Part shown: one piece after another, positions 54,204-63,663 of the stretch
Layout: each line of letters opens with the position of its first letter
How positions within the stretch are numbered: position 1 is the first letter of the stretch
Assembly: GCF_024518835.1 (NCBI RefSeq)
Contig: NZ_JANIGO010000002.1
Span: 439,522-503,521, forward strand
Reading direction: 5' to 3'
DNA from: Limnobacter humi
GTDB taxonomy: Bacteria > Pseudomonadota > Gammaproteobacteria > Burkholderiales > Burkholderiaceae_B
Length of the DNA stretch: 64,000 nucleotides
Position numbers and translations under genes: made by a program
Notes under the pieces: model-generated
What the model saw: the letters and a program-made list of their open reading frames with translations, nothing else
What the model was told of the DNA's origin: nothing
Database searches by the model: none

Positions 54204-55022
54204 TTAGAAGTGCTTGTCTTCCTCAATGTCCAGGCCTTTCAAGCCCTGCCCTTTCAAACGGCGAACCACGTAGACCACATAACCTGACAAGCCGTACAGT
54301 ACAAACACGCCAAACAGCACCTTGGGCGGATCCTGGGAGGCCAGTGCAAAAGCCAGCGGGATCAGCGCCAACACCAGAAATGGCACGCTCTTGCGGAAAT
54401 GAAAGTCTTTGCCACTGAAAAACGGCACCGACGACACCATGGTCACACCCGCGTAAAAGGTGATGGTCCATGCCAGCCAGTCCAACTCGGCACCCGCCAT
54501 CTTGACGTCGTCCATCACCCAGACAAAACCAGTGACCAAAGCCGCTGCAGCAGGGCTGGGCAAACCTTGAAACCAAGCCTTGTCAACTTTGGCTGCATTG
54601 GTGTTGAACCGCGCCAAACGCAATGCTGCGCCGGCAACATACACAAACGCCGCAACCCAACCCAGCTTGCCCATGCCATGCAGCGCCCATTCATAAACAA
54701 TGAGGGCCGGTGCAGCACCAAACGACACCATGTCGGCCAAACTGTCGTATTCAGCACCAAATGCGCTTTGGGTGTTCGTCATGCGGGCCACCCGGCCATC
54801 CAGACTGTCCAGCACCATGGCTGCAAAAATGGCCACAGCCGCCGTGGTGAACTGCTGCCCCATGGCCTGCACAATGCCGTAAAACCCGCAAAACAGGGCC
54901 GCGGTGGTAAACAGGTTGGGCAGCAGGTACACCCCTTTGTGAGGCTGACCTGCTGGACGAACCGCACTGGCAATGGTGCGCCGGGGGGCCCCGAAACGGT
55001 TTTTGTTGCGCTTGAATCGCAT
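54204..55022 (-). CDS. pssA: CDP-diacylglycerol-serine O-phosphatidyltransferase
   Basis: This 272-residue integral membrane enzyme makes phosphatidylserine. The CDP-alcohol phosphotransferase motif is complete: DGRVAR ... GAEYDSLADMVSFG, near residues 74-100, with its Asp residues. Several hydrophobic helices follow. It is of the Bacillus-like membrane-bound type rather than the E. coli phospholipase D-like type. It starts 5 bases after psd, which takes the product to phosphatidylethanolamine. Confidence 0.95.
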   Translation of the reverse strand: MRFKRNKNRFGAPRRTIASAVRPAGQPHKGVYLLPNLFTTAALFCGFYGIVQAMGQQFTTAAVAIFAAMVLDSLDGRVARMTNTQSAFGAEYDSLADMVSFGAAPALIVYEWALHGMGKLGWVAAFVYVAGAALRLARFNTNAAKVDKAWFQGLPSPAAAALVTGFVWVMDDVKMAGAELDWLAWTITFYAGVTMVSSVPFFSGKDFHFRKSVPFLVLALIPLAFALASQDPPKVLFGVFVLYGLSGYVVYVVRRLKGQGLKGLDIEEDKHF

Positions 55023-55027
55023 ACGGT

Positions 55028-55672
55028 TCAGGACACCAACTCAGCGAGAATGGTGGATGACGCAGACACCTTGTCGCCAATCGCGACCTTGGGCACACAA
55101 TCAACCGGCAGGTACACATCCACGCGAGATCCGAATCGAATAAAGCCGTAGCGCTGACCTTTTTCCACCGTGTCGGCTGGCTTCACATAGCAAAGAATAC
55201 GACGTGCAATCAGCCCAGCGACTTGCACGGCAGTGACAGTTGCACCGCTATCGGTGTGGATGACCACCGCGTTGCGCTCATTTTGTGTGCTGGCTTTGTC
55301 CAGGTCTGCATTCACGAACAAGCCGGGAAAGTAATCCACGGTCTTGATTTCGCCACCAATCGGGATCCTGTTGGAATGCACATTGAACACATTCATGAAC
55401 ACGGAAATCTTCAAGGCCTCACGCTGTGCATAAGGATCATCTGTGCGCTCAACAGCCACGATGCGACCGTCTGCCGGCGATACCACGGCATTTTTTTGAC
55501 TGGGAATATAACGAGGAGGATCCCGGAAAAACTGGAGAACAAATACGAAAAGAATCCATGCCAACAGGGACAGGAAGCTCAAGCCGAACGATTGAAGCGC
55601 CAAGGCAAGAATGCCGACGATGGCGAGAAATGGCCAACCCTCACGGGCAATAATCGGGTGGGGATAGTTCAT
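55028..55672 (-). CDS. psd: phosphatidylserine decarboxylase proenzyme (short form)
   Basis: This 214-residue pyruvoyl-dependent enzyme converts phosphatidylserine to phosphatidylethanolamine. It has one or two N-terminal membrane helices, the block FFRDPPR, the [13 protein letters not shown] region, the [11 protein letters not shown] block, and the self-cleavage site Gly-Ser in [12 protein letters not shown], where the Ser becomes the pyruvoyl group. In related genomes, as I recall, psd-pssA directly follows ilvC. Here a 2-kb gene on the other strand lies between. Confidence 0.95.
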   Translation of the reverse strand: MNYPHPIIAREGWPFLAIVGILALALQSFGLSFLSLLAWILFVFVLQFFRDPPRYIPSQKNAVVSPADGRIVAVERTDDPYAQREALKISVFMNVFNVHSNRIPIGGEIKTVDYFPGLFVNADLDKASTQNERNAVVIHTDSGATVTAVQVAGLIARRILCYVKPADTVEKGQRYGFIRFGSRVDVYLPVDCVPKVAIGDKVSASSTILAELVS

Positions 55673-55930
55673 CGTTATTTATTGTGAATGGTGTTGAAGA
55701 CGATTTTATAAAGCAAAACACACCCGTGCGGGGTATTTTTGTGCGAATTCGCCGATAAGAATCTGAAAGGTGTGCTCTAGAAGCTGGCGGATCACGGGGT
55801 AGATGAGGAACCATTCTCCAGATATCACGCACTCATTGGATATTTTGTTCGCATATGTGCTCAGGCCCCAGCAGCATGGTTGAGGGACATCAGCATTCAT
55901 TTCAACAGTTCCCGCGAATACCCATTGTCC
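55673..55930. other. gap between psd and the SopB-like gene
   Basis: These 258 bases contain no gene that I can support. They carry the divergent starts of psd (minus) and the SopB-like gene (plus). I looked for hrp-box-like TTCG-N16-TTCG and found none, and I see no clear sigma-70 pair for the SopB-like gene. Confidence 0.5.
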
Positions 55931-57877
55931 ATGAACGCCCCCCGCGCACAATCAATCAACCGTTTAGCCATCCTACTGGCGACGGCTTCATCCAAAACCC
56001 AGACCTTGCCCACACAATGCGTCCAAACCGTTGCGAACATCGCGCAGGGTCTGCTGAAACACTTCCGTCCGGCAGGTCCAACCTCAATATCGTCCTCATC
56101 CATCAGTCGAACAAGCTCCGTCGACTCAGGGATATCCAATAAAAATGCGATCGATTTCAAGACGTTGCACCTGGAGGCATCGACAAGTCTGATCAAACAG
56201 CTGAGCAAACTGTCTATCGGAAAGGGCCGCAATAGCCCGTTGCCATCCTTGGCCGCACAACTGAACCAAGCGCTGGAGCAAACCAACAATTCTCAGCTGG
56301 AGCGATCCAGTGGTCAGCCCTCTGAAATCCGCGAGATCATCGGTGGTAAAAAGAAAGCCACCTCGCTCAGTTTGAGCGGTATTCGATATTGGCTCGAATT
56401 GCGCAGCCTATACAAAGCAGGGAAAAACGGCCAAGCACTGCCACAGAACATGCAACATGTGCACATTCGCAAAGGTCTCGCGGCGTACATACATGGCGCG
56501 CTGCGGGCTAGCCGATTCCTGGATGGCGTGCTCGATCTGAAAACCCTGGATAAATTGATCTTCAATCATTACATCGACATCTTGAACCGAAGCAACTGGA
56601 GCACCACTCATCTTCGAAATACCCTCTCGTTTCAGGCCTCCACAGCACAGCATAAAACTGCAGAGTTTTTGAGCACCATGACTCCAGCTTCCCAGCTGTC
56701 GGGGGGCCTAAAACGGGCCTACGAGGCGTCAGGCATTCAGGGGGTTTGCAGTTACAGCACGCAGGAAGCCCGGCATGCCGTGAACCTTTGGCAAACACAA
56801 TTTAATGCTGAAAATAGACAACAAACAGGTCAGCCTCCCCTGTTTTCAGGCATTCGCCATGGTGTTCACGATGCCTATGGACTCAACGGTGCAGAACGTA
56901 TCCGGGCCAACCAGCAGCGCACCTGGGAATTTGTTAAAGCCTGCCTGGTGGATCAGATGGCTCGCAGACCGTTGAATGAACGCCAATTGGCCGGATTGGA
57001 GGTGATTGAGTTACCCATCGTGTCCGTGAATTTACTTACCCCCGTGGGCAAGGAAAAATCTATGATTGAGCATCAAACAGCTGCCTTCAACGCGATGGAG
57101 TTAATGCACAATCAGAGCCTGCATAACAAAGCCCCGCTCATATTGCGGATCACCGACCCTCAAGGACACCCCCGCAAGGTCCAAGTTGCTCCACGCTTTT
57201 TGCCGTTTAACGTGCCAGTCAATGGGTTCGCCTTGGGACTGGGAGCGCACATGACCGGAATTTGGCGTTTTTCTGATGGCATGAACCAAGCAGCGATTAC
57301 TGCCCTCATTGGCCACCCAGACAAAGCCTTCAGCGGCCTGGCTGGGGCTCGCTTGGCCGAATATGCCCAGCAACTTAGTGACTTGAAGTCTACAGAACGA
57401 GAGGGAGGCGACACCACCGCCCAGCAGCGGGTGGTGCACCAAAAAATGGCGATGATTACCACTTTGAGTGAACAAATTCGAAGTATCACGCGCAACCATC
57501 GTCACCACAGTGTGGGCAAAGAGCCCTACAAACTGCCAGTGCGTCTGCTCGCCTTGGCCCATGAGTGTGGCGCAGTGCCAGCCTACAATTGCAAAAGTGG
57601 CAAGGACCGCACGGGTCAATTGAATGTCGAAATTCGGGACTTTTACGCACATTTCCATGGCACAGGGCAATTTCGCCAGCCCGATGCACAGCGTTCGGAA
57701 CTCGAACGCCAGAATTACTCAACCCTGTTTGCCGACGGAGGCGACCGCCACATTCAAACGCTGAATACGGGTGTACCAGGTAGCAAGTCTCAACTGCCTT
57801 TTTACCATGCACTATTGGGTGTGAAAGCCGAAAAAATGGATGCCATCAAAGGGCTATCCAAGTGGGTAGGCACCTGA
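55931..57877 (+). CDS. SopB/IpgD-family phosphoinositide phosphatase (effector-like)
   Basis: This 648-residue protein matches the C-terminal two-thirds of the type III effectors SopB (Salmonella) and IpgD (Shigella), which dephosphorylate host inositol phospholipids. Shared blocks in order are GVCS (271-274) leading to NLW, GIRHGV (307-312), SVNLLTP with EKSM, FNVPVNGFALGLG (from 426) with SDGMN, and EPYKLPVRLLALAHE. The CX5R loop NCKSGKDRTG follows, with Cys554 and Arg560, and the protein ends in NTG and IKGLSKW. Residues 1-210 are not recognisable and include a Ser-rich stretch. No signal peptide is seen, nor a clear ribosome-binding site. TTG 55880 would add 17 residues. A chaperone or secretion genes are absent nearby. 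The activity and export are inferred from the family. Confidence 0.85.
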   Translation: MNAPRAQSINRLAILLATASSKTQTLPTQCVQTVANIAQGLLKHFRPAGPTSISSSSISRTSSVDSGISNKNAIDFKTLHLEASTSLIKQLSKLSIGKGRNSPLPSLAAQLNQALEQTNNSQLERSSGQPSEIREIIGGKKKATSLSLSGIRYWLELRSLYKAGKNGQALPQNMQHVHIRKGLAAYIHGALRASRFLDGVLDLKTLDKLIFNHYIDILNRSNWSTTHLRNTLSFQASTAQHKTAEFLSTMTPASQLSGGLKRAYEASGIQGVCSYSTQEARHAVNLWQTQFNAENRQQTGQPPLFSGIRHGVHDAYGLNGAERIRANQQRTWEFVKACLVDQMARRPLNERQLAGLEVIELPIVSVNLLTPVGKEKSMIEHQTAAFNAMELMHNQSLHNKAPLILRITDPQGHPRKVQVAPRFLPFNVPVNGFALGLGAHMTGIWRFSDGMNQAAITALIGHPDKAFSGLAGARLAEYAQQLSDLKSTEREGGDTTAQQRVVHQKMAMITTLSEQIRSITRNHRHHSVGKEPYKLPVRLLALAHECGAVPAYNCKSGKDRTGQLNVEIRDFYAHFHGTGQFRQPDAQRSELERQNYSTLFADGGDRHIQTLNTGVPGSKSQLPFYHALLGVKAEKMDAIKGLSKWVGT

Positions 57878-57911
57878 TTGTCTCTAGCTCAAGGCTGACT
57901 GCCCAATCCAT

Positions 57912-57943
57912 AAAAAAACCCCAACCATTTGATGGTTGGGGTT
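57912..57943 (-). terminator. ilvI-ilvH-ilvC terminator
   Basis: ACCCCAACCAT and ATGGTTGGGGT pair around TTG and are followed on the minus strand by seven T residues. It starts about 40 bases past the ilvC stop. The plus side, towards which the SopB-like gene reads, lacks a T-tract. Confidence 0.85.
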
Positions 57944-57982
57944 CAGTCAAAGTCAGACCAAAATTGGTCTGGCAAAGCACGA

Positions 57983-59014
<1,032 letters not shown>

Positions 59015-59040
59015 TCAATGTGAGGTTAATGGCTTGCGGA

Positions 59041-59547
59041 TTACACGCGGAGAATGCGTTCTCCGCGGCCAATGCCGGAGCTGCCGGTACGGACAGTCTC
59101 CAGAATGGCGGTGCGGTCAATCGCGTCCAGGAATGCATCCAGTTTCGACTTGTTGCCAGTCAGTTCGATGGTGTAGCTTTTCTCGGTCACATCAATGATG
59201 CGGCCGCGGAAGATATCAGCGGTGCGCTTAATCTCTTCCCGCTCTTTGCCAACTGCGCGCAATTTTACCAGCATCAGCTCGCGTTCGATGTGCGGGCCGT
59301 CGGTCAGGTCCACCACTTTTACCACTTCAATCAAGCGGTTGAGGTGTTTGGTGATCTGCTCGATGATGTCATCGGAGCCCACCGTCACGATGGTCATGCG
59401 CGACAGGGTTTCGTCTTCCGTGGGGGCCACAGTCAACGTCTCAATGTTGTAACCACGGGCCGAGAACAGGCCCACCACACGGGACAATGCGCCCGGTTCG
59501 TTCTCCAGGAGAACGGAAATGATGTGTCTCATATTTGCGTTTTCCAT
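59041..59547 (-). CDS. ilvH: acetolactate synthase small (regulatory) subunit
   Basis: This 168-residue subunit carries an N-terminal ACT domain (ISVLLENEPGALSRVVGLFS) that binds valine and mediates feedback inhibition, and a C-terminal domain that activates IlvI. I use ATG 59547, because GAGGAG at the end of ilvI lies about 10 bases upstream. ATG 59532 (MRHIISVLL) is the other option. It starts 4 bases after the ilvI stop. Confidence 0.95.
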   Translation of the reverse strand: MENANMRHIISVLLENEPGALSRVVGLFSARGYNIETLTVAPTEDETLSRMTIVTVGSDDIIEQITKHLNRLIEVVKVVDLTDGPHIERELMLVKLRAVGKEREEIKRTADIFRGRIIDVTEKSYTIELTGNKSKLDAFLDAIDRTAILETVRTGSSGIGRGERILRV

Positions 59548-59551
59548 GTGA

Positions 59552-61264
59552 TTACAGCTCCTCTGAACCCAGCAGCATTTCGGTCAGCCCTTTGCCGGCC
59601 TTCACCATGGGCCACACGTTTTCCGTGCGGTCGGTGATGAAGTCCATGAACACCAGGCGGTCCTTGTACTTGCCAAAGGCCTCCCGCAGCGCGGGCTCCA
59701 CATCGGCGGGTTTGGTGATCTGCATGCCCACATGGCCGTAGGCTTCCACCAGTTTGACGAAATCGGGCAAGGCGTCCATGTAGCTCTCGGAATAGCGGGA
59801 ACCGTAATCCAGCTGCTGCCACTGACGAACCATGCCCAGGTAACGGTTGTTCAGGTTACAAATCTTGGGTGTGAAGTGGTACTGGAAACAGGTCGACAGT
59901 TCCTGGATGTTCATCTGGATGGATGCCTCACCCGTGATACAGGCCACCAGCGCGTCGGGGTTGGCCATTTGAACCCCCATGGCATACGGCAGGCCGACGC
60001 CCATGGTACCCAAGCCACCGGAATTGATCCAGCGACGGGGTTTGTCAAACTTGTAGTACTGGGCCGCCCACATTTGATGCTGCCCCACATCTGAAGTGAT
60101 GAAGGCATCACCACCCGTGACTTCCCACAGTTTTTCAACCACAAACTGCGGCTTGATGACTTCGTCAGAATTGGCGTAGCCCAAGCACTTGCGTTCGCGC
60201 CACTTTTCAACCTGTGCCCACCAACCCTGAAGCTTGCCCTGGTCGACGCGGCGGCCGCTTTCATCCAGCAGTTGCAGAAGGTCAACCAACACGTCTTTGA
60301 TGTTGCCCACAATGGGTACATCCACCTTGACGCGCTTGGAAATGGAGGAGGGATCAATATCGATGTGAATGATTTTGCGAGGAATGGACGCAAAATCCTT
60401 GGGATTACCGATCACACGGTCATCAAAACGCGCGCCGATGGCAATCAGCACGTCGCAGTTTTGCATGGCCATGTTGGCTTCATAGGTGCCATGCATGCCG
60501 GGCATGCCGACAAACTTTTTGTCAGTGGCCTTGAAGGCACCCAAACCCATCAGGGTGTTGGTCACGGGCGCACCCACCCATTCCACCAATCGGTGCAGCT
60601 CGGGGGACGCATCACCCAACACCACACCACCGCCGGTGTAAATCATGGGGCGCTCGGCGTCCAGGATCATCTGAACCGCTTTTTTGATTTGCCCCTGATG
60701 ACCCTTAACCACTGGATTGTAGGAGCGCATTTTCACCGGCTCACTGTAATCAAACGTGGTTTTGTGGATGGTGATGTCCTTGGGAATGTCCACCAGCACG
60801 GGGCCGGGGCGGCCGGTGCGGGCGATGTAAAACGCCTCTTTCATCACGCGTGCAAGGTCTTTGACATCTTTCACCAGGAAGTTATGCTTCACGCAGGGGC
60901 GGGTAATGCCCACGGTGTCGCATTCCTGAAAAGCATCTTGACCAATGGCGTGCGTCGGCACCTGGCCGGACAGGATCACCATCGGGATGGAGTCCATGTA
61001 GGCTGTGGCAATGCCGGTGACCGCATTGGTCAGGCCGGGGCCCGATGTCACCAGACACACGCCAACTTTGTTGCTTGAGCGAGAGTAAGCATCGGCTGCA
61101 TGAACAGCGGCTTGCTCATGACGCACGAGGATGTGCTCAAAACCATCTTGCTTGAAAATGGCATCGTAGATGTACAGCACGGCACCACCGGGGTAGCCAA
61201 AAACATGCTTGACACCTTCTTCTTCTAAACATTTGACAACGATTTCCGCGCCGGTATATTCCAT
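59552..61264 (-). CDS. ilvI: acetolactate synthase large (catalytic) subunit
   Basis: This 570-residue TPP enzyme condenses pyruvate with pyruvate or 2-oxobutyrate. The catalytic Glu is in LVRHEQAAVHAADAY near residue 48. The FAD-binding middle domain and the TPP block (GEASIQMNIQELSTC ... NNRYLGMVRQWQQL) are present. I use the ATG at 61264 (MEYTGAEIVV), with AGGA 9 bases upstream. The promoter at 61521-61549 leaves a leader of about 250 bases, a size at which attenuation or RNA control is possible. Confidence 0.96.
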   Translation of the reverse strand: MEYTGAEIVVKCLEEEGVKHVFGYPGGAVLYIYDAIFKQDGFEHILVRHEQAAVHAADAYSRSSNKVGVCLVTSGPGLTNAVTGIATAYMDSIPMVILSGQVPTHAIGQDAFQECDTVGITRPCVKHNFLVKDVKDLARVMKEAFYIARTGRPGPVLVDIPKDITIHKTTFDYSEPVKMRSYNPVVKGHQGQIKKAVQMILDAERPMIYTGGGVVLGDASPELHRLVEWVGAPVTNTLMGLGAFKATDKKFVGMPGMHGTYEANMAMQNCDVLIAIGARFDDRVIGNPKDFASIPRKIIHIDIDPSSISKRVKVDVPIVGNIKDVLVDLLQLLDESGRRVDQGKLQGWWAQVEKWRERKCLGYANSDEVIKPQFVVEKLWEVTGGDAFITSDVGQHQMWAAQYYKFDKPRRWINSGGLGTMGVGLPYAMGVQMANPDALVACITGEASIQMNIQELSTCFQYHFTPKICNLNNRYLGMVRQWQQLDYGSRYSESYMDALPDFVKLVEAYGHVGMQITKPADVEPALREAFGKYKDRLVFMDFITDRTENVWPMVKAGKGLTEMLLGSEEL

Positions 61265-61520
61265 TTTTTCAAATCCTGACAAAATCCACGGGACATTGGT
61301 CGGATGCCGTCCTGGATCGCATTGCCGTGGGGCACAGGCTTTGGGGAGATGAACAACCTTGTGGGTGTGGACATGTCGCAAAGCGCTGGCGATCTCGACC
61401 CGATTATGTCGGGCAGGTTGGCCATGGGCTTCTGAAACACGGTTTCAGCGCCCTAGCGCGTCTTTCGCCAAAACAACAAGGGTATGCTGGATGACTAGGA
61501 CAAAATTAGGGTAGAACGCG
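61265..61520 (-). promoter_or_regulatory. long ilvI leader with a stem-loop
   Basis: Most of the roughly 400-base gap between ilvI and the sigma factor gene is the predicted ilv mRNA leader. It contains CTGAAAC-ACG-GTTTCAG (61432-61448), extended by GGGC/GCCC outside. I do not see a short reading frame rich in Leu, Val and Ile codons, nor a T-tract after the stem, so classical attenuation is not shown. Confidence 0.45.
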
Positions 61521-61549
61521 ATGGTAGCGGTTAACCGTCCTTCGGTCAA
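61521..61549 (-). promoter_or_regulatory. ilvI-ilvH-ilvC promoter
   Basis: On the minus strand TTGACC and TACCAT are separated by 17 bases. It lies about 257 bases before the ilvI ATG, in the space shared with the divergent sigma factor gene. Confidence 0.5.
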
Positions 61550-61597
61550 GAATTTTGCCCGCTGCTTTGCTATCATCCTAGGCAATTTAAAACAAGC

Positions 61598-61613
61598 TGG
61601 GACCTTGGTCCCA
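61598..61613. promoter_or_regulatory. 7-bp dyad upstream of the sigma factor gene
   Basis: TGGGACC-TT-GGTCCCA is a near-perfect palindrome 50 bases before the sigma factor ATG. Position and symmetry suggest an operator or a leader hairpin. No matching family is known to me. Confidence 0.4.
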
Positions 61614-61662
61614 CCCCGCTCACCCTTTCGGATTCTTCACACTCGAGACGCGACAGAACACC

Positions 61663-62223
61663 ATGGCCAGCACGAGAGAACTTGAAGAATTTCTGCGGGA
61701 AGTCACGCCCAGGGCGTTCCGACAGGCCATGTTCGCCGTCAAGAATGAAGAAAGCGCACTGGACCTGGTGCAAGACAGCATGATGAAGCTGTCGGAAAAA
61801 TACGGAGACAAACCGGCCGAGGAATTGCCGATGTTGTTCACCCGCATCCTGCAAAACACGATTCTTGACCATCACCGGCGCCAGAAGGTCAGAAACACCT
61901 GGACCACCCTCTTTTCAAGCTTCCAGAAAGCTGAAGAGGAAGAATACGATGTGCTGGAGAACCTTCTAGCGCAAGACGACTCTCAGCACGACAGCGCTCA
62001 GTCTGAAGTGGAAACACAACAAAACATGGCGGCCATTCAGGAGGCCATTGAAAACCTGCCGGAACGTCAACGTCAGGCCTTTCTGCTGCGTTATTGGGAG
62101 GAGATGGACTTGGCGGAGACCGCAAAGATCATGGGATGCTCGGAGGGCAGCGTGAAAACTCACTGCTCTCGGGCCACGAAGGCGTTGGCGGCTGTGCTCA
62201 AACAGCAAGGGTTTAGGTCATGA
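61663..62223 (+). CDS. RNA polymerase sigma factor, ECF/sigma-70 family
   Basis: This 186-residue sigma factor has region 2 (ESALDLVQDSMMKLSEKYGD ... ILQNTILDHHRRQ) and region 4 (LPERQRQAFLLRYWEEMDLAETAKIMGCSEGSVKTHCSRATKAL) with an extended acidic linker between. It resembles a sigma factor I recall next to the ilv operon in other Burkholderiales. The stop overlaps the next start (ATGA), and that gene encodes a one-helix membrane protein, the layout of a sigma/anti-sigma pair. Confidence 0.9.
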   Translation: MASTRELEEFLREVTPRAFRQAMFAVKNEESALDLVQDSMMKLSEKYGDKPAEELPMLFTRILQNTILDHHRRQKVRNTWTTLFSSFQKAEEEEYDVLENLLAQDDSQHDSAQSEVETQQNMAAIQEAIENLPERQRQAFLLRYWEEMDLAETAKIMGCSEGSVKTHCSRATKALAAVLKQQGFRS

Positions 62224-62723
62224 ACGAGGAACGGCTTACCGCAGCAATCATTAAGCGGATGTTGGACGAATCGGTTAAATCACTGCCGTCCAACGTGCAG
62301 TCACGCCTGGACGATTCAATCGCCAAAGCATTGCAGACGCATGCGCTGAAATCGGCCCAAAACGCCCAGAAATCATCGCCAGTGATGAAGGCTCTGCCCA
62401 CCGGGGGTTTGACGGGCTTCTTCGAAACATTGTCAGGCTGGTTCAACCGCCCTGCACTGTCGCTGGCGCTCAGCGCTGCCTTTGTTGCCGTTTCCGTGGT
62501 GGGCGTCGTGAAATATGGGACAGACACATACAACGCCAAGGTCACCGAAACAGCGGATCTGGACGCTGCCATTTTGTCGGATGACTTGCCACCAGACGCG
62601 TACCTGGATTCTGGTTTTGTGAACTTCACCACGAAACAACCCAAAGAAGGCCAGTTACCGCCCGATGACGCCATTGATGAATGGATTCAGAAACTGGCCC
62701 CAGAGGGCCAGGCTGCCATTTGA
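62220..62723 (+). CDS. DUF3619 family single-pass membrane protein (possible anti-sigma factor)
   Basis: This 167-residue protein has a soluble N-terminal part of about 80 residues, one hydrophobic helix (LSLALSAAFVAVSVVGVVKY, about 79-98) and an acidic C-terminal part on the other side. I recall the family as DUF3619, common in betaproteobacteria, function unknown. Its start overlaps the sigma factor stop. The topology and position fit an anti-sigma factor, but I see no ZAS-type zinc motif, so that role is inference. Confidence 0.75.
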   Translation: MNEERLTAAIIKRMLDESVKSLPSNVQSRLDDSIAKALQTHALKSAQNAQKSSPVMKALPTGGLTGFFETLSGWFNRPALSLALSAAFVAVSVVGVVKYGTDTYNAKVTETADLDAAILSDDLPPDAYLDSGFVNFTTKQPKEGQLPPDDAIDEWIQKLAPEGQAAI

Positions 62724-62740
62724 ATCGGAGCCAGTTCACC

Positions 62741-63166
62741 ATGAACCACACAGTCATCCGTTTGAAACACTGGAGCTTGACGGCGGGCCTGCTGTTCATC
62801 CTCGGGGTACAAACCACGGATGTATTTGCAAAAACACCGTGGAATCAGCTCAGTCCGAAGCAGCAGGAACTGTTGGAACCCATGCGCAACGATTGGAATA
62901 ACATGACACCCGCTCAACAAGAGCGTTGGCTGCATGTGGGGAAAAAGTACGAGAATGAGGCCCCAGAGCGGCAAAACATGATGCGTGAACGCGTTAGTAC
63001 CTGGCGCGAGCTCAGTCCACAAGAAAAGGCCGCTGCACGCGCCAACTACAAAGCCCTGCAAGAAAAACAGCAAGGCGAGAAGAATTCAAGCTGGAACAGC
63101 TACCAAACCCTTCGACCGGAAGAGCGGGAGGGCTATCAGGAACGCCCCCGCGGCCGTGGCCGCTAA
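62741..63166 (+). CDS. DUF3106 family exported protein
   Basis: This 141-residue protein has a signal peptide (about residues 1-28, ending DVFA). The mature part is four degenerate helical repeats built on W-x2-L-S/T-P-x-Q/E (WNQLSPKQQ, MTPAQQERW, ELSPQEKAAA, LRPEEREG), reminiscent of the LTxxQ motifs of Spy/CpxP-type periplasmic stress proteins. I use ATG 62741 (MNHTVIRLKH). It is 17 bases after the DUF3619 gene. Confidence 0.75.
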   Translation: MNHTVIRLKHWSLTAGLLFILGVQTTDVFAKTPWNQLSPKQQELLEPMRNDWNNMTPAQQERWLHVGKKYENEAPERQNMMRERVSTWRELSPQEKAAARANYKALQEKQQGEKNSSWNSYQTLRPEEREGYQERPRGRGR

Positions 63167-63175
63167 ACCACAACC

Positions 63176-63643
63176 ATGAATATCCGCATTTTAGACCATG
63201 GTCTGATATCGCCCAGTCGTAAGCGGCGCCTAGCCTGCATGCTCTACGAAACCATGCTGCTGTTCGGTGTGGTGTTTATCGCTGGCTATTTCTTCGACAC
63301 ACTCACCCAGAGCAAACATGCGCTGTACCTTCGCCATCAACGGCAGGCGTGGCTGTTTTTTGTCATCGGACTGTATTTTGTCTGGTTTTGGCGGCACGGT
63401 GGCCAGACCTTGGCCATGAAAACCTGGCACATCAAGTTGGTGAATGCCGAGGGCACTGCGGTCGGTTGGGGACAGGCTCTGTTTCGGTACTTGATCTGCT
63501 GGCCTTTGTCGCTCAGTGGCCTGGGTTTTATCTATTCCTGGTTTGATCCACAGGGCCAATTTGCGCAAGACAGACTTTGCAACACACGGCTGGTGAGCAC
63601 CAAGGCCCGCGCACGGGGCGTTGAAGAGGCCACACGTGTGTAG
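63176..63643 (+). CDS. RDD family membrane protein
   Basis: This 155-residue protein has about three transmembrane helices. The family's first motif is in SPSRKRRLACMLYETMLL, the second in GQTLAMKTWHIKLV, and the WPLSLSGLGFIYSWFDPQ block ends it. Some RDD proteins act in ion transport, but most are unassigned. It is the fourth gene of the sigma factor operon, 9 bases after the DUF3106 gene. Confidence 0.85.
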   Translation: MNIRILDHGLISPSRKRRLACMLYETMLLFGVVFIAGYFFDTLTQSKHALYLRHQRQAWLFFVIGLYFVWFWRHGGQTLAMKTWHIKLVNAEGTAVGWGQALFRYLICWPLSLSGLGFIYSWFDPQGQFAQDRLCNTRLVSTKARARGVEEATRV

Positions 63644-63663
63644 TCACCCAACAGCCGCATCGT

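Noticed and set aside
55673-55930. hrp-type promoter box for the SopB-like gene
   Set aside because: The TTCG occurrences here are not followed by a second TTCG at 16 bases, so type III co-regulation is not supported by sequence.
61225-61440. 71-codon frame as an ilv leader peptide
   Set aside because: It starts MFQKPMANLPDII and lacks a run of Leu/Val/Ile codons. It overlaps the ilvI start and has no attenuator next to it.
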